DNA of 47,103 nucleotides from Clostridia bacterium (GTDB taxonomy: Bacteria > Bacillota > Clostridia > Christensenellales > Borkfalkiaceae): the NCBI GenBank assembly GCA_900769545.1, contig CAAGGZ010000092.1:1-47103 (forward strand), read 5' to 3'. Position numbers and translations under genes: made by a program. Under the pieces are notes generated by a model. That model saw only the letters and a list, made by a program, of their open reading frames with translations, was not told where the DNA came from and searched no databases. Positions 39,817 to 47,103 of the stretch are shown here, piece after piece (positions within the stretch are counted from its first letter, which is position 1; each line of letters starts with the position of its first letter).

Positions 39817-41082
39817 TTAACCGTTCTGCTGTTCGGCTTTTGCCGCTTCCAAAACCTTCGGGTCGGTGAGGACGGGGGATTTTGCCGCAAAGCGTTTTAC
39901 CGATTCTACCGCATTCAAACAGCGGCGTTTGGTTTTGTAATGTTCGCCCAAGCAAAGCAGCTGTCCGTTACGGTTGAGCAATTTGTAAATATAGTCGCCT
40001 CGTTTTGTAAGGGTAACGCGGAAATTGCCCTGCGCAATATTCGATTTGTGCGTTTCAATGCCGTTGATGGCGCCTGCATACGTCGTGTATTCTTCGCTGG
40101 AAAGAAGCTTCTCGCCGTTGTTGGCAAACAGCTCGAAGGAGTACATGGGCTCGCCGTCGATGCCGACTTCACGGCTCAAAATCCATTTGCCGTTGTAGCC
40201 GTCGGGGAGGGGAATGATTTCCGAATCGTCCTCAACGGGTACTTTTACGATATGGTCTTGAATGTTTTCATCGATGATGGCAGTTTTCGCAAAACGTTTT
40301 GCCGATTCGATGGCGCTTTCGCAGTTGGCTCTCGTAGCGTAATGTTCGCCCATACAAAGGAGCAGGTTTTTGCCGCTGAGCAGCTTAAATATGTAATCGC
40401 CCTTTTTGGAGAGCATAATTTTGAAATTGCCGCGCAGAATATTCGCCTTATGCGTTTCAATCCCACGAAGCGCGCCTGCATAGGAAGTATATTCTTCACT
40501 GGAAAGCAATTTCTCGCCGTTGGAGGCGTGCAATTCAAAGAAGTACATTTCTTCCTCGGGGGCGGCTTTATCGTCTGTAACGACACGGCAAATAACCCAT
40601 TTTCCGCTGTATCTTGCCACTCTATCCGTTTCATCTTCTTCGTAGAAATCGATTTCGTTGTCCACGTCTTTCAATTCATCCAGTAACATATCTTCCTCCT
40701 TTAAGGTTTTCTTTTTTTGTGTTTTTGCCATAGGGGACGCCTTGGCTGGCGTTTTCTTTTCGGCTGCCTGTTTAGGAGCCGTTTTCTTTGCCGCAGGTTT
40801 CTTATCCGTTGATTTTTTCTCTGTTGTTTCTATCGCTTGCTTGTTTGCGGCAGGGGCAGGCGTTTCTTGCTTGGTTGGCGTAGCTTTTTTCTGCGCCGTT
40901 TTCTTTTTTTCGGCGGCTCGTTTTTGTTCCGCTTCCATCAAGGCAATTTGCGCTTTTGCCGCTTTCGCTTTTTTCGCGAGCGAGAGGGTAACGCACAGGA
41001 GTATCAGTAAAAAAATAATCAACCCTGCGATGACGGCGATAAGGATAGGATTTTCTTTGCAAAATTTCAAAATCGTTGCCAT
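39817..41082 (-). CDS. Membrane-anchored protein with Lys/Ala-rich linker and two DUF1508 (YegP) domains
   Basis: 421 residues from the minus-strand ATG at 41082 (AAGGAG seven bases upstream); the frame extends 13 residues further without a start signal. One membrane helix (about 11-33, ILIAVIAGLIIFLLILLCVTL) followed by KKAKAAK places the rest in the cytoplasm. Residues 37-125 are a Lys/Ala/Pro/Thr linker like histone H1 or AlgP tails (KKTAQKKATPTKQETPAP, KKPAAKKTAPKQAAEKK). Then two DUF1508 units, about 158-255 and 308-405, each with GKW(V/I)(I/L)(C/S)R, FEL(H/F)A(S/N)NGEKLLSSEEYT and GIETHK-x-NI-x-x-GNF. DUF1508 proteins are otherwise small and soluble. Function unknown; membrane tethering of DNA or peptidoglycan-related factors are possibilities. 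Confidence 0.85.
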   Translation of the reverse strand: MATILKFCKENPILIAVIAGLIIFLLILLCVTLSLAKKAKAAKAQIALMEAEQKRAAEKKKTAQKKATPTKQETPAPAANKQAIETTEKKSTDKKPAAKKTAPKQAAEKKTPAKASPMAKTQKKKTLKEEDMLLDELKDVDNEIDFYEEDETDRVARYSGKWVICRVVTDDKAAPEEEMYFFELHASNGEKLLSSEEYTSYAGALRGIETHKANILRGNFKIMLSKKGDYIFKLLSGKNLLLCMGEHYATRANCESAIESAKRFAKTAIIDENIQDHIVKVPVEDDSEIIPLPDGYNGKWILSREVGIDGEPMYSFELFANNGEKLLSSEEYTTYAGAINGIETHKSNIAQGNFRVTLTKRGDYIYKLLNRNGQLLCLGEHYKTKRRCLNAVESVKRFAAKSPVLTDPKVLEAAKAEQQNG

Positions 41083-41250
41083 AAAAAAGCTCCTTACAAT
41101 TAGGAATTGCGAAGACGGCAAAATTGTATAATTTCTAAACTTTTTTTAGCCGAGAACGCAACCCTGGTATTCCCTTATTCATATTTTAATATAAATTTTG
41201 GAAAATGTCAATATGTATAAAAAAAATTTTTCGCCGATTTTTCAAAAAAT

Positions 41251-41279
41251 TTGACAATTAAGCGCAAATAAGGTACAAT
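41251..41279 (+). promoter_or_regulatory. Promoter for a leaderless flavoprotein mRNA
   Basis: TTGACA (41251-41256), 17 bases, TACAAT (41274-41279). ATG 41286 starts six bases after the -10 box, without a Shine-Dalgarno site, exactly as for the gene at 10523. Confidence 0.78.
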
Positions 41280-41285
41280 GTAAGT

Positions 41286-42506
41286 ATGAAAACGTATTCG
41301 ATTGCAATTATCGGTGGCGGAGCTTCCGGGCTCTTTTTGGCTACCTCCATAAAAAACGCAGAAAATGCCATTCTTTTCGAACGCGGTGAACGCGTTGGCA
41401 GAAAATTATCCGCAACGGGTAACGGACAGGGCAATTTGACCAATCTCGCCGTTAAAAACAGCGAGTATTTTTCCGTGTATCACGGCGCAAGGAGAGCGGA
41501 ACAAATCATACGCTCCTTTGACGATAGCTCCTTGACCGAATATTTAGAACGTTTAGGGCTTCTTTTAATCGCGGACGATAGGGGCAGGGTTTATCCTGCC
41601 GGCAGACAAGCATCTGCCGTGACGGACGCGCTTCGTTTTGACGTGGCGGCAAAAGGCGTTGCGTTGCGACTTGGGGAAAAGGTGACCGCCATTCAAAAGA
41701 CGGGAGAGGGGTTTGTGCTGACGGCGGAATCCGCAAACGGAGCAAATCAATACCTTGCCAAAAACGTCGTGCTTTGCGCAGGCGGTAAAGCGGCGGCGAA
41801 TTTCGGTACGGACGGCTCGGCGTATGCGTTGGCGAAAACCTTCGGACATACGGTAACGCCCCTGTATCCTTCTTTGGTGCAGTTAAAGACGGACACAACG
41901 CACACCAAAACCTTAAAGGGGATTCGCGTCAACGACGGAAAACTTTGCGTGCAGGCGGGCAATAGCGACCCCATTTCCTTTGTCGGAGACATCATTTTCA
42001 CCGACTACGGCGTTTCGGGAGACGCTGTGTTCCGCGCTTCGGCGTTTGTCGCTTCCCAAATTGAAAGCGGCGTTGTCAAGCTGACGATTGATTTTCTGCC
42101 GCAGTTTACCAAAGAAGCGGTATTGTCCGCGCTTTTGAAAAAGCAGGAAAATTATCCCCATTTGGCTGTTGGGGAGCTGCTTTGCGGTATGGTAAACAAC
42201 CAAATCGGTAGGGCGGTTATGCGCAGGGCTGAAAACAACGTGATGAAGGCGGCGGAGCTTGTGAAAAGCTTCCCGTTGAACGTTACGGGCTCGTTGGGCT
42301 TTGATTACGCGCAGGTAACCAAGGGCGGCATTCCTATGGAAGAAGTGGACGACAATTTACAGAGCGTTTTTGTCAAAGGACTGTATTTCGCAGGCGAAAT
42401 TTTAGACGTAGACGGACAGTGCGGCGGCTTTAACTTACAATGGGCGTACGCTTCCGCGCGCGCGGTTGCGCAGGCGATGGAAGGTATCGGCAAGGGGGAA
42501 GTATGA
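41286..42506 (+). CDS. HI0933-like (BaiN/YhiN family) flavoprotein
   Basis: 406 residues. FAD-binding Rossmann motif IAIIGGGASGLFLA at the N-terminus, ERGERVGRKLSATGNGQGNLTN (family signature), NVVLCAGGKAAANFGTDGSAYALA, and the C-terminal GLYFAGEILDVDGQCGGFNLQWAYASA. Members are cytoplasmic NAD(P)/FAD oxidoreductases; one branch (BaiN) acts in bile-acid dehydroxylation, but most have no known substrate, and nothing here singles out bile acids. It is translated from a probable leaderless mRNA and overlaps the next flavoprotein gene by ATGA, so the two should be made together. Confidence 0.92.
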   Translation: MKTYSIAIIGGGASGLFLATSIKNAENAILFERGERVGRKLSATGNGQGNLTNLAVKNSEYFSVYHGARRAEQIIRSFDDSSLTEYLERLGLLLIADDRGRVYPAGRQASAVTDALRFDVAAKGVALRLGEKVTAIQKTGEGFVLTAESANGANQYLAKNVVLCAGGKAAANFGTDGSAYALAKTFGHTVTPLYPSLVQLKTDTTHTKTLKGIRVNDGKLCVQAGNSDPISFVGDIIFTDYGVSGDAVFRASAFVASQIESGVVKLTIDFLPQFTKEAVLSALLKKQENYPHLAVGELLCGMVNNQIGRAVMRRAENNVMKAAELVKSFPLNVTGSLGFDYAQVTKGGIPMEEVDDNLQSVFVKGLYFAGEILDVDGQCGGFNLQWAYASARAVAQAMEGIGKGEV

Positions 42507-44053
42507 AAATTCTCACCCTCTCCGACGTAAAATTATCCCTTTCGCAAAACGAGAGCGAGCTCGTCAAAATCGCCGAGAAAAAGTTGGGCAGAAAAGCGGC
42601 GTATTTCGCTATTAAGAAAAAATCTCTCGACGCCCGTGATAAATCGAATATACGTTACGTATACACGATAGAATTTTCCGCAGAGCCTTTGCAGGAAGAG
42701 GCGACGTTTGAGCAGCTCCCCAAAGATAAACAGCCTGCCGCGCCTATATTGGTAGTCGGCAGCGGTCCTGCCGGGTTGTTTTGCGCTGTGCGATTGTTAG
42801 ATCATGGCATTACGCCTGTGGTTATCGAACGCGGCGCGCCCGTTGAGGAGCGTGAAAAGACTATGCGGAGCTTTTTCCAAACCAAACGGCTGGATACCGA
42901 CACCAACGTCCAATTCGGCGAAGGGGGCGCAGGTACGTTTTCGGACGGAAAGCTCAATACGCAAACGCACAGTCCGCTCAATCGGGAAGTGTTGCAGTTG
43001 TTTGTTCGTTTTGGCGCTCCAAAAGAAATTTTGTGGTTAAACAAGCCGCATATCGGCAGCGATAACTTAAAAAAGGTAGTAAAAAGCATTCGGGAATACA
43101 TTATATCCAACGGCGGAAAGGTATTGTTCCATACCCGTTTGGAGGATATGATTCTCAAGGACGGAGCCATTACCGAGGTGGCTTTGCGCTCGGTAAAGGA
43201 CGGGCTTTTGGAGCGGTTGCCCGTCTCGGCGGTTGCGCTTGCGGTAGGGCATAGCGCAAGAGATACCTTTGAAATGTTGCTTTCTCGCGGCGTATGTATT
43301 CGCCAAAAGGATTTTGCCGTCGGCGTGCGTATCGAGCATTTACAATCGAGTATCGGGTTTGCGCAGTACGGGACGGCTTATAAATTGCTCCCTGCGGCGG
43401 ATTATAAGCTCGTTTCTCACGCTTCGGAGCGCGCGGCGTTTACCTTTTGTATGTGCCCGGGCGGGTATGTTATGCCTGCGACCAGTGAGGAGTGCGCCGT
43501 TGTAACCAACGGTATGAGCAATTATGCCCGAGACGCCGTCAACGCCAACAGCGCGCTGATTGCGCAGGTAAGCAGGGCGGATTTTGACAGCGACTCGCCC
43601 TTGGCAGGCGTGGAATTTCAGCGTAAGATTGAACGCGCGGCATATACGGCAGGCGGCGGCAATTACGTTGCGCCCGTGCAGCTCGTTGGGGATTTTTTAA
43701 AGGATAAGGAAAGCAGCCGCTTTGGCGAAGTACAACCCTCGTATGCGGCAGGTACGGCGTTTGCCGATATTCGTTCGGTATTGCCTATGCCCGTTTGCGA
43801 GGCGTTGAAGGCTTCCATTGTCGATATGGATAGACGCTTGAAGGGGTTTGCCGCTCCCGACGCGATTTTGACGGCGGCGGAGACGAGAACAAGCTCGCCT
43901 ATTCGTATCGAGCGTGACGAAACGTTGCAATCGGTCAGCGTGAAAGCGCTCTATCCTTGTGGTGAGGGCGCAGGGTACGCAGGCGGCATTACGTCCTCGG
44001 CGGCAGACGGGCTTCGGGTTGCGCAGGCGATTTTTGAGGGTTTAAACCGTTAA
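42503..44053 (+). CDS. FAD-dependent dehydrogenase, COG2509 type
   Basis: 516 residues from ATG 42503, which overlaps the preceding stop and has AAGGGGGAAG upstream. The N-terminal 80 residues form a small domain (KKLGRKAAYFAIKKKSLDARDKSNIRYVYTIEF) that always precedes the flavin domain in this family. Then ILVVGSGPAGLFCAVRLLDHG (FAD), ERGAPVEEREKTMRSFF, NVQFGEGGAGTFSDGKLNTQT, ALAVGHSARDTFEML, FCMCPGGYVMPATSE and the closing PCGEGAGYAGGITSSAADGLRVA. The substrate is unknown. The four-base overlap suggests a functional pair with the HI0933-like protein. Confidence 0.92.
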   Translation: MKILTLSDVKLSLSQNESELVKIAEKKLGRKAAYFAIKKKSLDARDKSNIRYVYTIEFSAEPLQEEATFEQLPKDKQPAAPILVVGSGPAGLFCAVRLLDHGITPVVIERGAPVEEREKTMRSFFQTKRLDTDTNVQFGEGGAGTFSDGKLNTQTHSPLNREVLQLFVRFGAPKEILWLNKPHIGSDNLKKVVKSIREYIISNGGKVLFHTRLEDMILKDGAITEVALRSVKDGLLERLPVSAVALAVGHSARDTFEMLLSRGVCIRQKDFAVGVRIEHLQSSIGFAQYGTAYKLLPAADYKLVSHASERAAFTFCMCPGGYVMPATSEECAVVTNGMSNYARDAVNANSALIAQVSRADFDSDSPLAGVEFQRKIERAAYTAGGGNYVAPVQLVGDFLKDKESSRFGEVQPSYAAGTAFADIRSVLPMPVCEALKASIVDMDRRLKGFAAPDAILTAAETRTSSPIRIERDETLQSVSVKALYPCGEGAGYAGGITSSAADGLRVAQAIFEGLNR

Positions 44054-44098
44054 ACTATCGCACGGAAAGTTAATTTTTATCACTTTTTCGATAAATTT

Positions 44099-44127
44099 TT
44101 GTCAAAAAATTGCATTTTCATTATTCT
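44099..44127 (+). promoter_or_regulatory. Promoter of a candidate small RNA
   Basis: TTGTCA (44099-44104), 17 bases, TATTCT (44122-44127). Confidence 0.55.
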
Positions 44128-44132
44128 ATCAC

Positions 44133-44151
44133 ATAGTTTTCACAAAACTAT
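44133..44151. promoter_or_regulatory. Operator-like palindrome at the sRNA start site
   Basis: Perfect ATAGTTTT/AAAACTAT inverted repeat with a CAC centre, covering the expected transcription start; CTATCACA is also repeated directly on both sides. A candidate site for the TetR protein encoded at 44445. Confidence 0.5.
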
Positions 44152-44315
44152 CACACAATAAAAGTAAAATAATTGAGTGGTTAACTATAGGCTTGAGCGG
44201 AAAAGCTCGCGTATAGAGAAAAATAGAGAATCTAAAAGACTATACTTAAAACTTTTTTCATATTCTCTCACTAAAAGGTATGCGGCATGCAGTTTGCGTG
44301 CCGTGTATCTTTTTT
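44134..44315 (+). ncRNA. Candidate structured small RNA with own promoter and terminator
   Basis: About 180 bases between a flavoprotein gene and tetR with no credible coding frame. Predicted structure: an arm CTATA-GC-GAGC/GCTC-GC-TATAG (44185-44216) with loop GGAAAA, a long-range AGAGAAT/ATTCTCT pairing (44225-44231 with 44262-44268), and a 14-base terminator stem. It matches no RNA family I know. Alternatively it is only the 3' end of the flavoprotein mRNA with its terminator. Confidence 0.45.
44277..44315 (+). terminator. Terminator of the sRNA/flavoprotein region
   Basis: Fourteen-base stem GGTATGCGGCATGC/GCGTGCCGTGTATC with G-U pairs, loop AGTTT, six T residues. Confidence 0.88.
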
Positions 44316-44377
44316 ATGGCAAAGCTTTAATTAAAATGAAAAGTTTGTGAAATTATAAACATTTTCTTTTTTTTAAC

Positions 44378-44406
44378 TTGCAATTATTCTTCGAATGTGA
44401 TATACT
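44378..44406 (+). promoter_or_regulatory. Promoter of tetR
   Basis: TTGCAA (44378-44383), 17 bases, TATACT (44401-44406). Confidence 0.75.
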
Positions 44407-44444
44407 CCATACGTGTGGAAAAATTCTCGTGAGAGGTATAATCT

Positions 44445-45032
44445 ATGACTGAGCAAAAACGTAAACAGGACAGACGTATTCAAAAGACGAAAAAGGCGAT
44501 TCGGGCGGCGTTTGTAAAATTGATGGGGGAGAAAGAAATCGACCGCATTACCATAAAGGAGCTTGCCGATGTGGCAGACGTAGACAGAAAGACGATATAC
44601 AATTATTACAGTGGGATTCACGAAATCGGGGAGGAGCTCGCCAACGAACTGTTCGAGCTGTTCGAGAAAAAATCCAACGAGTTTGCCTATCAGCTTTCCA
44701 ATCCTTACGAATCGTTTGAAGTATTGACGGACATATTATCGGAAAATTTGGAATTTTACGGTCAGATTATCAATTTGGACGTCAACTCCTATTTTTCAAA
44801 AATCAGCGTAAATTATTTCAAATCAAAAATCCGTGATGCGTTGCGCTATACGCGTAATAATTTAACCGAGTTGCAAATCAAATTTATAACGGAATACGTT
44901 ACAAACGGTCTTTTTGCGGCGTATCGCTGTTGGTTCAATTCGGACAGAACAATGTCTTTGAAAGAATTTTCCTTAGAAGTCGGGAAATTGGTGATTGACG
45001 GTATCAGCAAGTATTTAGATGAAGTGAAATAA
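44445..45032 (+). CDS. TetR/AcrR-family transcriptional regulator
   Basis: 195 residues. N-terminal helix-turn-helix: RRIQKTKKAIRAAFVKLMGEKEIDRITIKELADVADVDRKTIYNYYSGIHEI, then a helical ligand/dimer domain with YxCWFNSDRTMSLKEFSLEVGKLVIDGISKYL, close in style to the TetR_C_7 (DhaS-like) group. GAGAGG precedes ATG. It stands alone, with its own promoter and terminator, and no transporter or enzyme gene runs beside it in the same direction. The palindrome at 44133 upstream is the best candidate operator in view. Confidence 0.92.
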   Translation: MTEQKRKQDRRIQKTKKAIRAAFVKLMGEKEIDRITIKELADVADVDRKTIYNYYSGIHEIGEELANELFELFEKKSNEFAYQLSNPYESFEVLTDILSENLEFYGQIINLDVNSYFSKISVNYFKSKIRDALRYTRNNLTELQIKFITEYVTNGLFAAYRCWFNSDRTMSLKEFSLEVGKLVIDGISKYLDEVK

Positions 45033-45035
45033 AAG

Positions 45036-45076
45036 AAAAACGACAAGTCGAAAAAAGACTTGTCGTTTTTTTCTTC
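45036..45076. terminator. Terminator between tetR and the HAD gene
   Basis: AAAAACGACAAGTC/GACTTGTCGTTTTT stem with a seven-base loop, T run; it can serve both convergent genes. Confidence 0.9.
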
Positions 45077-45159
45077 CGCTCGTTTGTCGTTGATGAGCCG
45101 TGATAAGCGTCACGTCATTATAACGCAAAGGCTTTCATTTGCAAGAGAGAAATAAAAAA

Positions 45160-45771
45160 TTATTCGGCTTTTAACTGTTTTTCTAAATAGGCGCCGAGCT
45201 TTTCCACATCGCCGTCAAAAAGGTAGCCTTGGATTCCGAACTTGCGAGCTCCCTCAATATTGATAGGGCTGTCGTCGATAAAAAGGGTTTCTTCGGGGAT
45301 AATACCACATTCTTTGCATAAAAGCTCGAAGATGGCGCGGTCGGGTTTCACGATGCCGTAAACGGCGGAGAAAATACATTTTTCAAATAACGACAAGCAG
45401 GGGATTTCTTCGGCGTGGTCGGCTAAATAGGTGGATATATTTGAGAGCAAAAATACCCGTTTGCCGTACTCGTTTTTGACCTTTTTCACCAAATCGGACA
45501 TTCCCTCGATTTCGGGAATGTTATAAATCCAGTCGTAGTATATTCTTTCTGCCGTTTCCCAAAGCCGCTCAGGCAAGCGGCGTTTGCAATCTTCGACGAC
45601 TTCTTCGTCGGAGATTGTGCCTAAATCCAATCGATCCCAATACTTTCTGTCGAGTAGAATAAATTCCAGCATTTTAGAATCTTCTTGGTTTTCTGTATAT
45701 TTATCAATCATATAAACCGATTCAAATTGAACCATAACTTTTCCAAAATCAAATACAACGTTTTTAATCAT
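45160..45771 (-). CDS. HAD-superfamily phosphatase (YihX-like)
   Basis: 203 residues, cytoplasmic. Motif I VVFDFGKVM keeps the nucleophile Asp but has Gly where most phosphatases have the second Asp, as in YihX-type sugar-phosphate phosphatases. Motif II is VFLLSNIST, the motif III Lys is in YGIVKPDRAIFELL, and motif IV is LFIDDSPINIEGA. An alpha-helical cap of type IA lies between residues 15 and 85 (YWDRLDLGTISDEEVVEDCKRRL). The substrate is probably a sugar phosphate. GAGGTGA precedes the minus-strand ATG. Its promoter falls inside the start of the divergent permease frame. Confidence 0.92.
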   Translation of the reverse strand: MIKNVVFDFGKVMVQFESVYMIDKYTENQEDSKMLEFILLDRKYWDRLDLGTISDEEVVEDCKRRLPERLWETAERIYYDWIYNIPEIEGMSDLVKKVKNEYGKRVFLLSNISTYLADHAEEIPCLSLFEKCIFSAVYGIVKPDRAIFELLCKECGIIPEETLFIDDSPINIEGARKFGIQGYLFDGDVEKLGAYLEKQLKAE

Positions 45772-45793
45772 AGTATCACCTCACTACCTTTTC

Positions 45794-46633
45794 TTGCCGA
45801 TTTTACAGTTTATCATTTTCTTTATCATTGTCAACATTAACACGATTACGATGTCATTCCAGCTTAGAACGTTGGATTCGATAAAGTGGTCGTTGGGAAA
45901 CTATAAAAGATTTTTTAATGAATTGGGGCTCGGTGAAATCGGGTATGCGGTAAAAAACTCTATGCTGGTCGGGTTGAACGACTTGCTGTTGCTGTTGATT
46001 TCCGTAGTATTTTCCTATTTCTTTTACAAGAAGGTACGCGGTGCAACGTTTTTCAGAATCGTTTTCTTCTTACCCTCAATCATTTCCATTGTAATCTTCG
46101 TAATGGTTTACAAGTATATGTTCGACTCGCAAATGGGCGTTGTAAATCGAATTTTGGAGTTTTTCGGAAACGACTCTCCGCCCGAATGGTTTGCGAATAC
46201 CTCTAAGTATCAAATGCCGTTGATTATGTTCTACTGTTTATGGGTAGGTACAGGTTATAACATTTTGATTATGGGCGGCGCTATGGGAAATCTCCCCGAA
46301 GAAGTTATGGAATATTCCAGACTGGAAGGGGTAGGGTATTTCAGGGAGCTGTTCCAAATTGTTGTTCCGATGATTTGGCCCACGATTTCCGTAGGTATTT
46401 TAGGTAGCGTAACAACGATGTTCACTTTGTTTATACAGGTAGACCTGTTGACGGGCGGCGGTACGTTCCACCAATCCACGACGATTGGGTATATGATAAA
46501 CGGCGTTGTAAAAGCCGGTACGGACTTGGAGTGGGCGGCGGCGCTTGGCGTCAGCTTCACGATTGTCGCAATTCCCATTATCATTATCGTAAGAAAAACA
46601 TTAGACAAAATTACCGATAGCTTCGGTCTTTAA
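45794..46633 (+). CDS. Sugar ABC permease (MalF type), 5'-truncated or odd start
   Basis: 279 residues if started at TTG 45794. Inner-membrane permease of a carbohydrate (CUT1) importer: GNYKRFF, NSMLVGLNDLLLLLISVVFSYFFYKKV, FFRIVFFLPSIISIVIFVMVYKYMF and the coupling loop MEYSRLEGVGYFRELFQIVVPMIWP. It enters directly in the first membrane segment (PILQFIIFFIIVNINTITMSF); relatives have 15-40 residues before this. No ribosome site precedes the TTG, and the upstream bases are the start region of the opposite HAD gene. So the gene looks cut at its 5' end by a rearrangement, although the rest is intact and well conserved. Its binding protein and second permease are not in the window. Confidence 0.82.
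   Translation: MPILQFIIFFIIVNINTITMSFQLRTLDSIKWSLGNYKRFFNELGLGEIGYAVKNSMLVGLNDLLLLLISVVFSYFFYKKVRGATFFRIVFFLPSIISIVIFVMVYKYMFDSQMGVVNRILEFFGNDSPPEWFANTSKYQMPLIMFYCLWVGTGYNILIMGGAMGNLPEEVMEYSRLEGVGYFRELFQIVVPMIWPTISVGILGSVTTMFTLFIQVDLLTGGGTFHQSTTIGYMINGVVKAGTDLEWAAALGVSFTIVAIPIIIIVRKTLDKITDSFGL
45807..45834 (-). promoter_or_regulatory. Promoter of the HAD gene
   Basis: On the minus strand TTGACA (45834-45829), 16 bases, TAAACT (45812-45807). Confidence 0.6.
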
Positions 46634-46669
46634 AAAAGAAAAAATAAAAGTAAAATATAGGAGAAAAAA

Positions 46670-47103
46670 ATGAGAAAATTTTTGATTGCAATGTTGGTTA
46701 TGGCATCTGCTTTGGCTGTTGCTCCCTTCACGGGCGTTACGGCTTCTGCTGGCGAGAAGAAGACGGTTTTCTTAGACGAACAGTTTAAAGAAGACGCATT
46801 TAGCACCAGAAAGTGGAAGACGGAAGGCTCGGCGGAATCCTTCCAGCTTTCCTGCGAAGAAGAAAGCGGTTACGTGCACTTTGCGCACAACGTAGAAAAC
46901 TACGTATTGGGTACGGCAGAAAAAATTTCCAATTTGCAGAGCTTGCAATTCGACTTTATGCCTACAGAGGCTAAATGGCATGCGCTTTACTTCTCGGCTA
47001 CCAATGAATTTACCGTAAAGACGGACGGTAGCGGTACGTTTGATCAATCGGCAACGTTTTCTTCTTATGACCCTCAAGTATTTTTACAGAGCCCCAAGGG
47101 TTC
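46670..47103 (+). CDS. Secreted protein, N-terminal part (runs off the window)
   Basis: 144 codons visible before the window ends. TAGGAG lies eight bases before ATG 46670. A clear signal peptide (MRKFLIAMLVMASALAVAPFTGVTASA, cut after ASA) leads to a mature part rich in beta strands (TVFLDEQFKEDAFSTRKW, LQSLQFDFMPTEAKWHALYFSAT), in the style of a concanavalin-like sugar-binding or glycosidase-associated domain. It follows the sugar permease by 36 bases, so a role in carbohydrate use is likely by context. Too little is visible to name it. Confidence 0.75.
   Translation, partial: MRKFLIAMLVMASALAVAPFTGVTASAGEKKTVFLDEQFKEDAFSTRKWKTEGSAESFQLSCEEESGYVHFAHNVENYVLGTAEKISNLQSLQFDFMPTEAKWHALYFSATNEFTVKTDGSGTFDQSATFSSYDPQVFLQSPKG

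Noticed and set aside
44177..44350. GTG-started frame of about 57 codons across the candidate sRNA
   Set aside because: No ribosome site, it reads through the terminator stem and T run, and its composition is not protein-like.

Overview
The window looks like a chromosomal segment of an uncultured anaerobic Bacillota (Clostridia-type) bacterium, probably from an animal gut. The reasons are: strong Shine-Dalgarno sites (AGGAGG types), TTGACA-17-TATAAT promoters, many Cys-lipobox lipoproteins and no outer-membrane genes, a BspA-type leucine-rich repeat protein, a two-gene SufC/SufB-like iron-sulfur system, homoserine O-acetyltransferase plus O-acetylhomoserine sulfhydrylase, and pieces of an [FeFe]-hydrogenase H-cluster domain. 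No rRNA, tRNA, CRISPR, phage or transposase gene is visible. The assignment is an inference from gene content, not from a marker gene.

Layout. 0-2 kb: end of a BspA-like surface protein, a palindrome-rich spacer, dut and trmB. 2-7 kb: a divergent [FeFe]-hydrogenase-like protein cut by one in-frame TAA, whose second half is fused to a very acidic repeat tail, followed by an SsuABC/NMT1-type ABC importer. 7-16.5 kb: surface and membrane proteins (a small secreted protein; a membrane protein behind a promoter with a G10 tract; two large lipoproteins; a YfhO-family membrane protein). 16.6-19.8 kb, minus strand: metY-metA-TIM-barrel operon. 20-28 kb: CNNM/CorC transporter, galE, a YgjP-like metallopeptidase, sufC-sufB-M18 aminopeptidase, and a convergent second M18 aminopeptidase. 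28-31.4 kb: MarR regulator and MacB-like ABC exporter. 31.4-35.7 kb: an AT-rich island with a tandemly duplicated lipoprotein/secreted metallopeptidase pair, one copy having lost its peptidase. 35.8-44 kb: S33 hydrolase, DUF378, LemA plus DUF2207, a membrane-anchored DUF1508 protein with a histone-H1-like linker, and two overlapping flavoproteins. 44-47 kb: a candidate small RNA with its own promoter and operator-like palindrome, a TetR regulator, a HAD phosphatase, a 5'-truncated sugar ABC permease and a secreted protein cut by the window end.

The least explained parts are the split H-cluster protein with its polyampholyte tail (2199-4454), the G10 promoter (7673-7703), the duplicated lipoprotein/metallopeptidase island, the apparent sRNA locus (44099-44315), and several families of short palindromes and heptamer repeats scattered between genes. 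All domain names come from motif recognition by eye; no database search was run.
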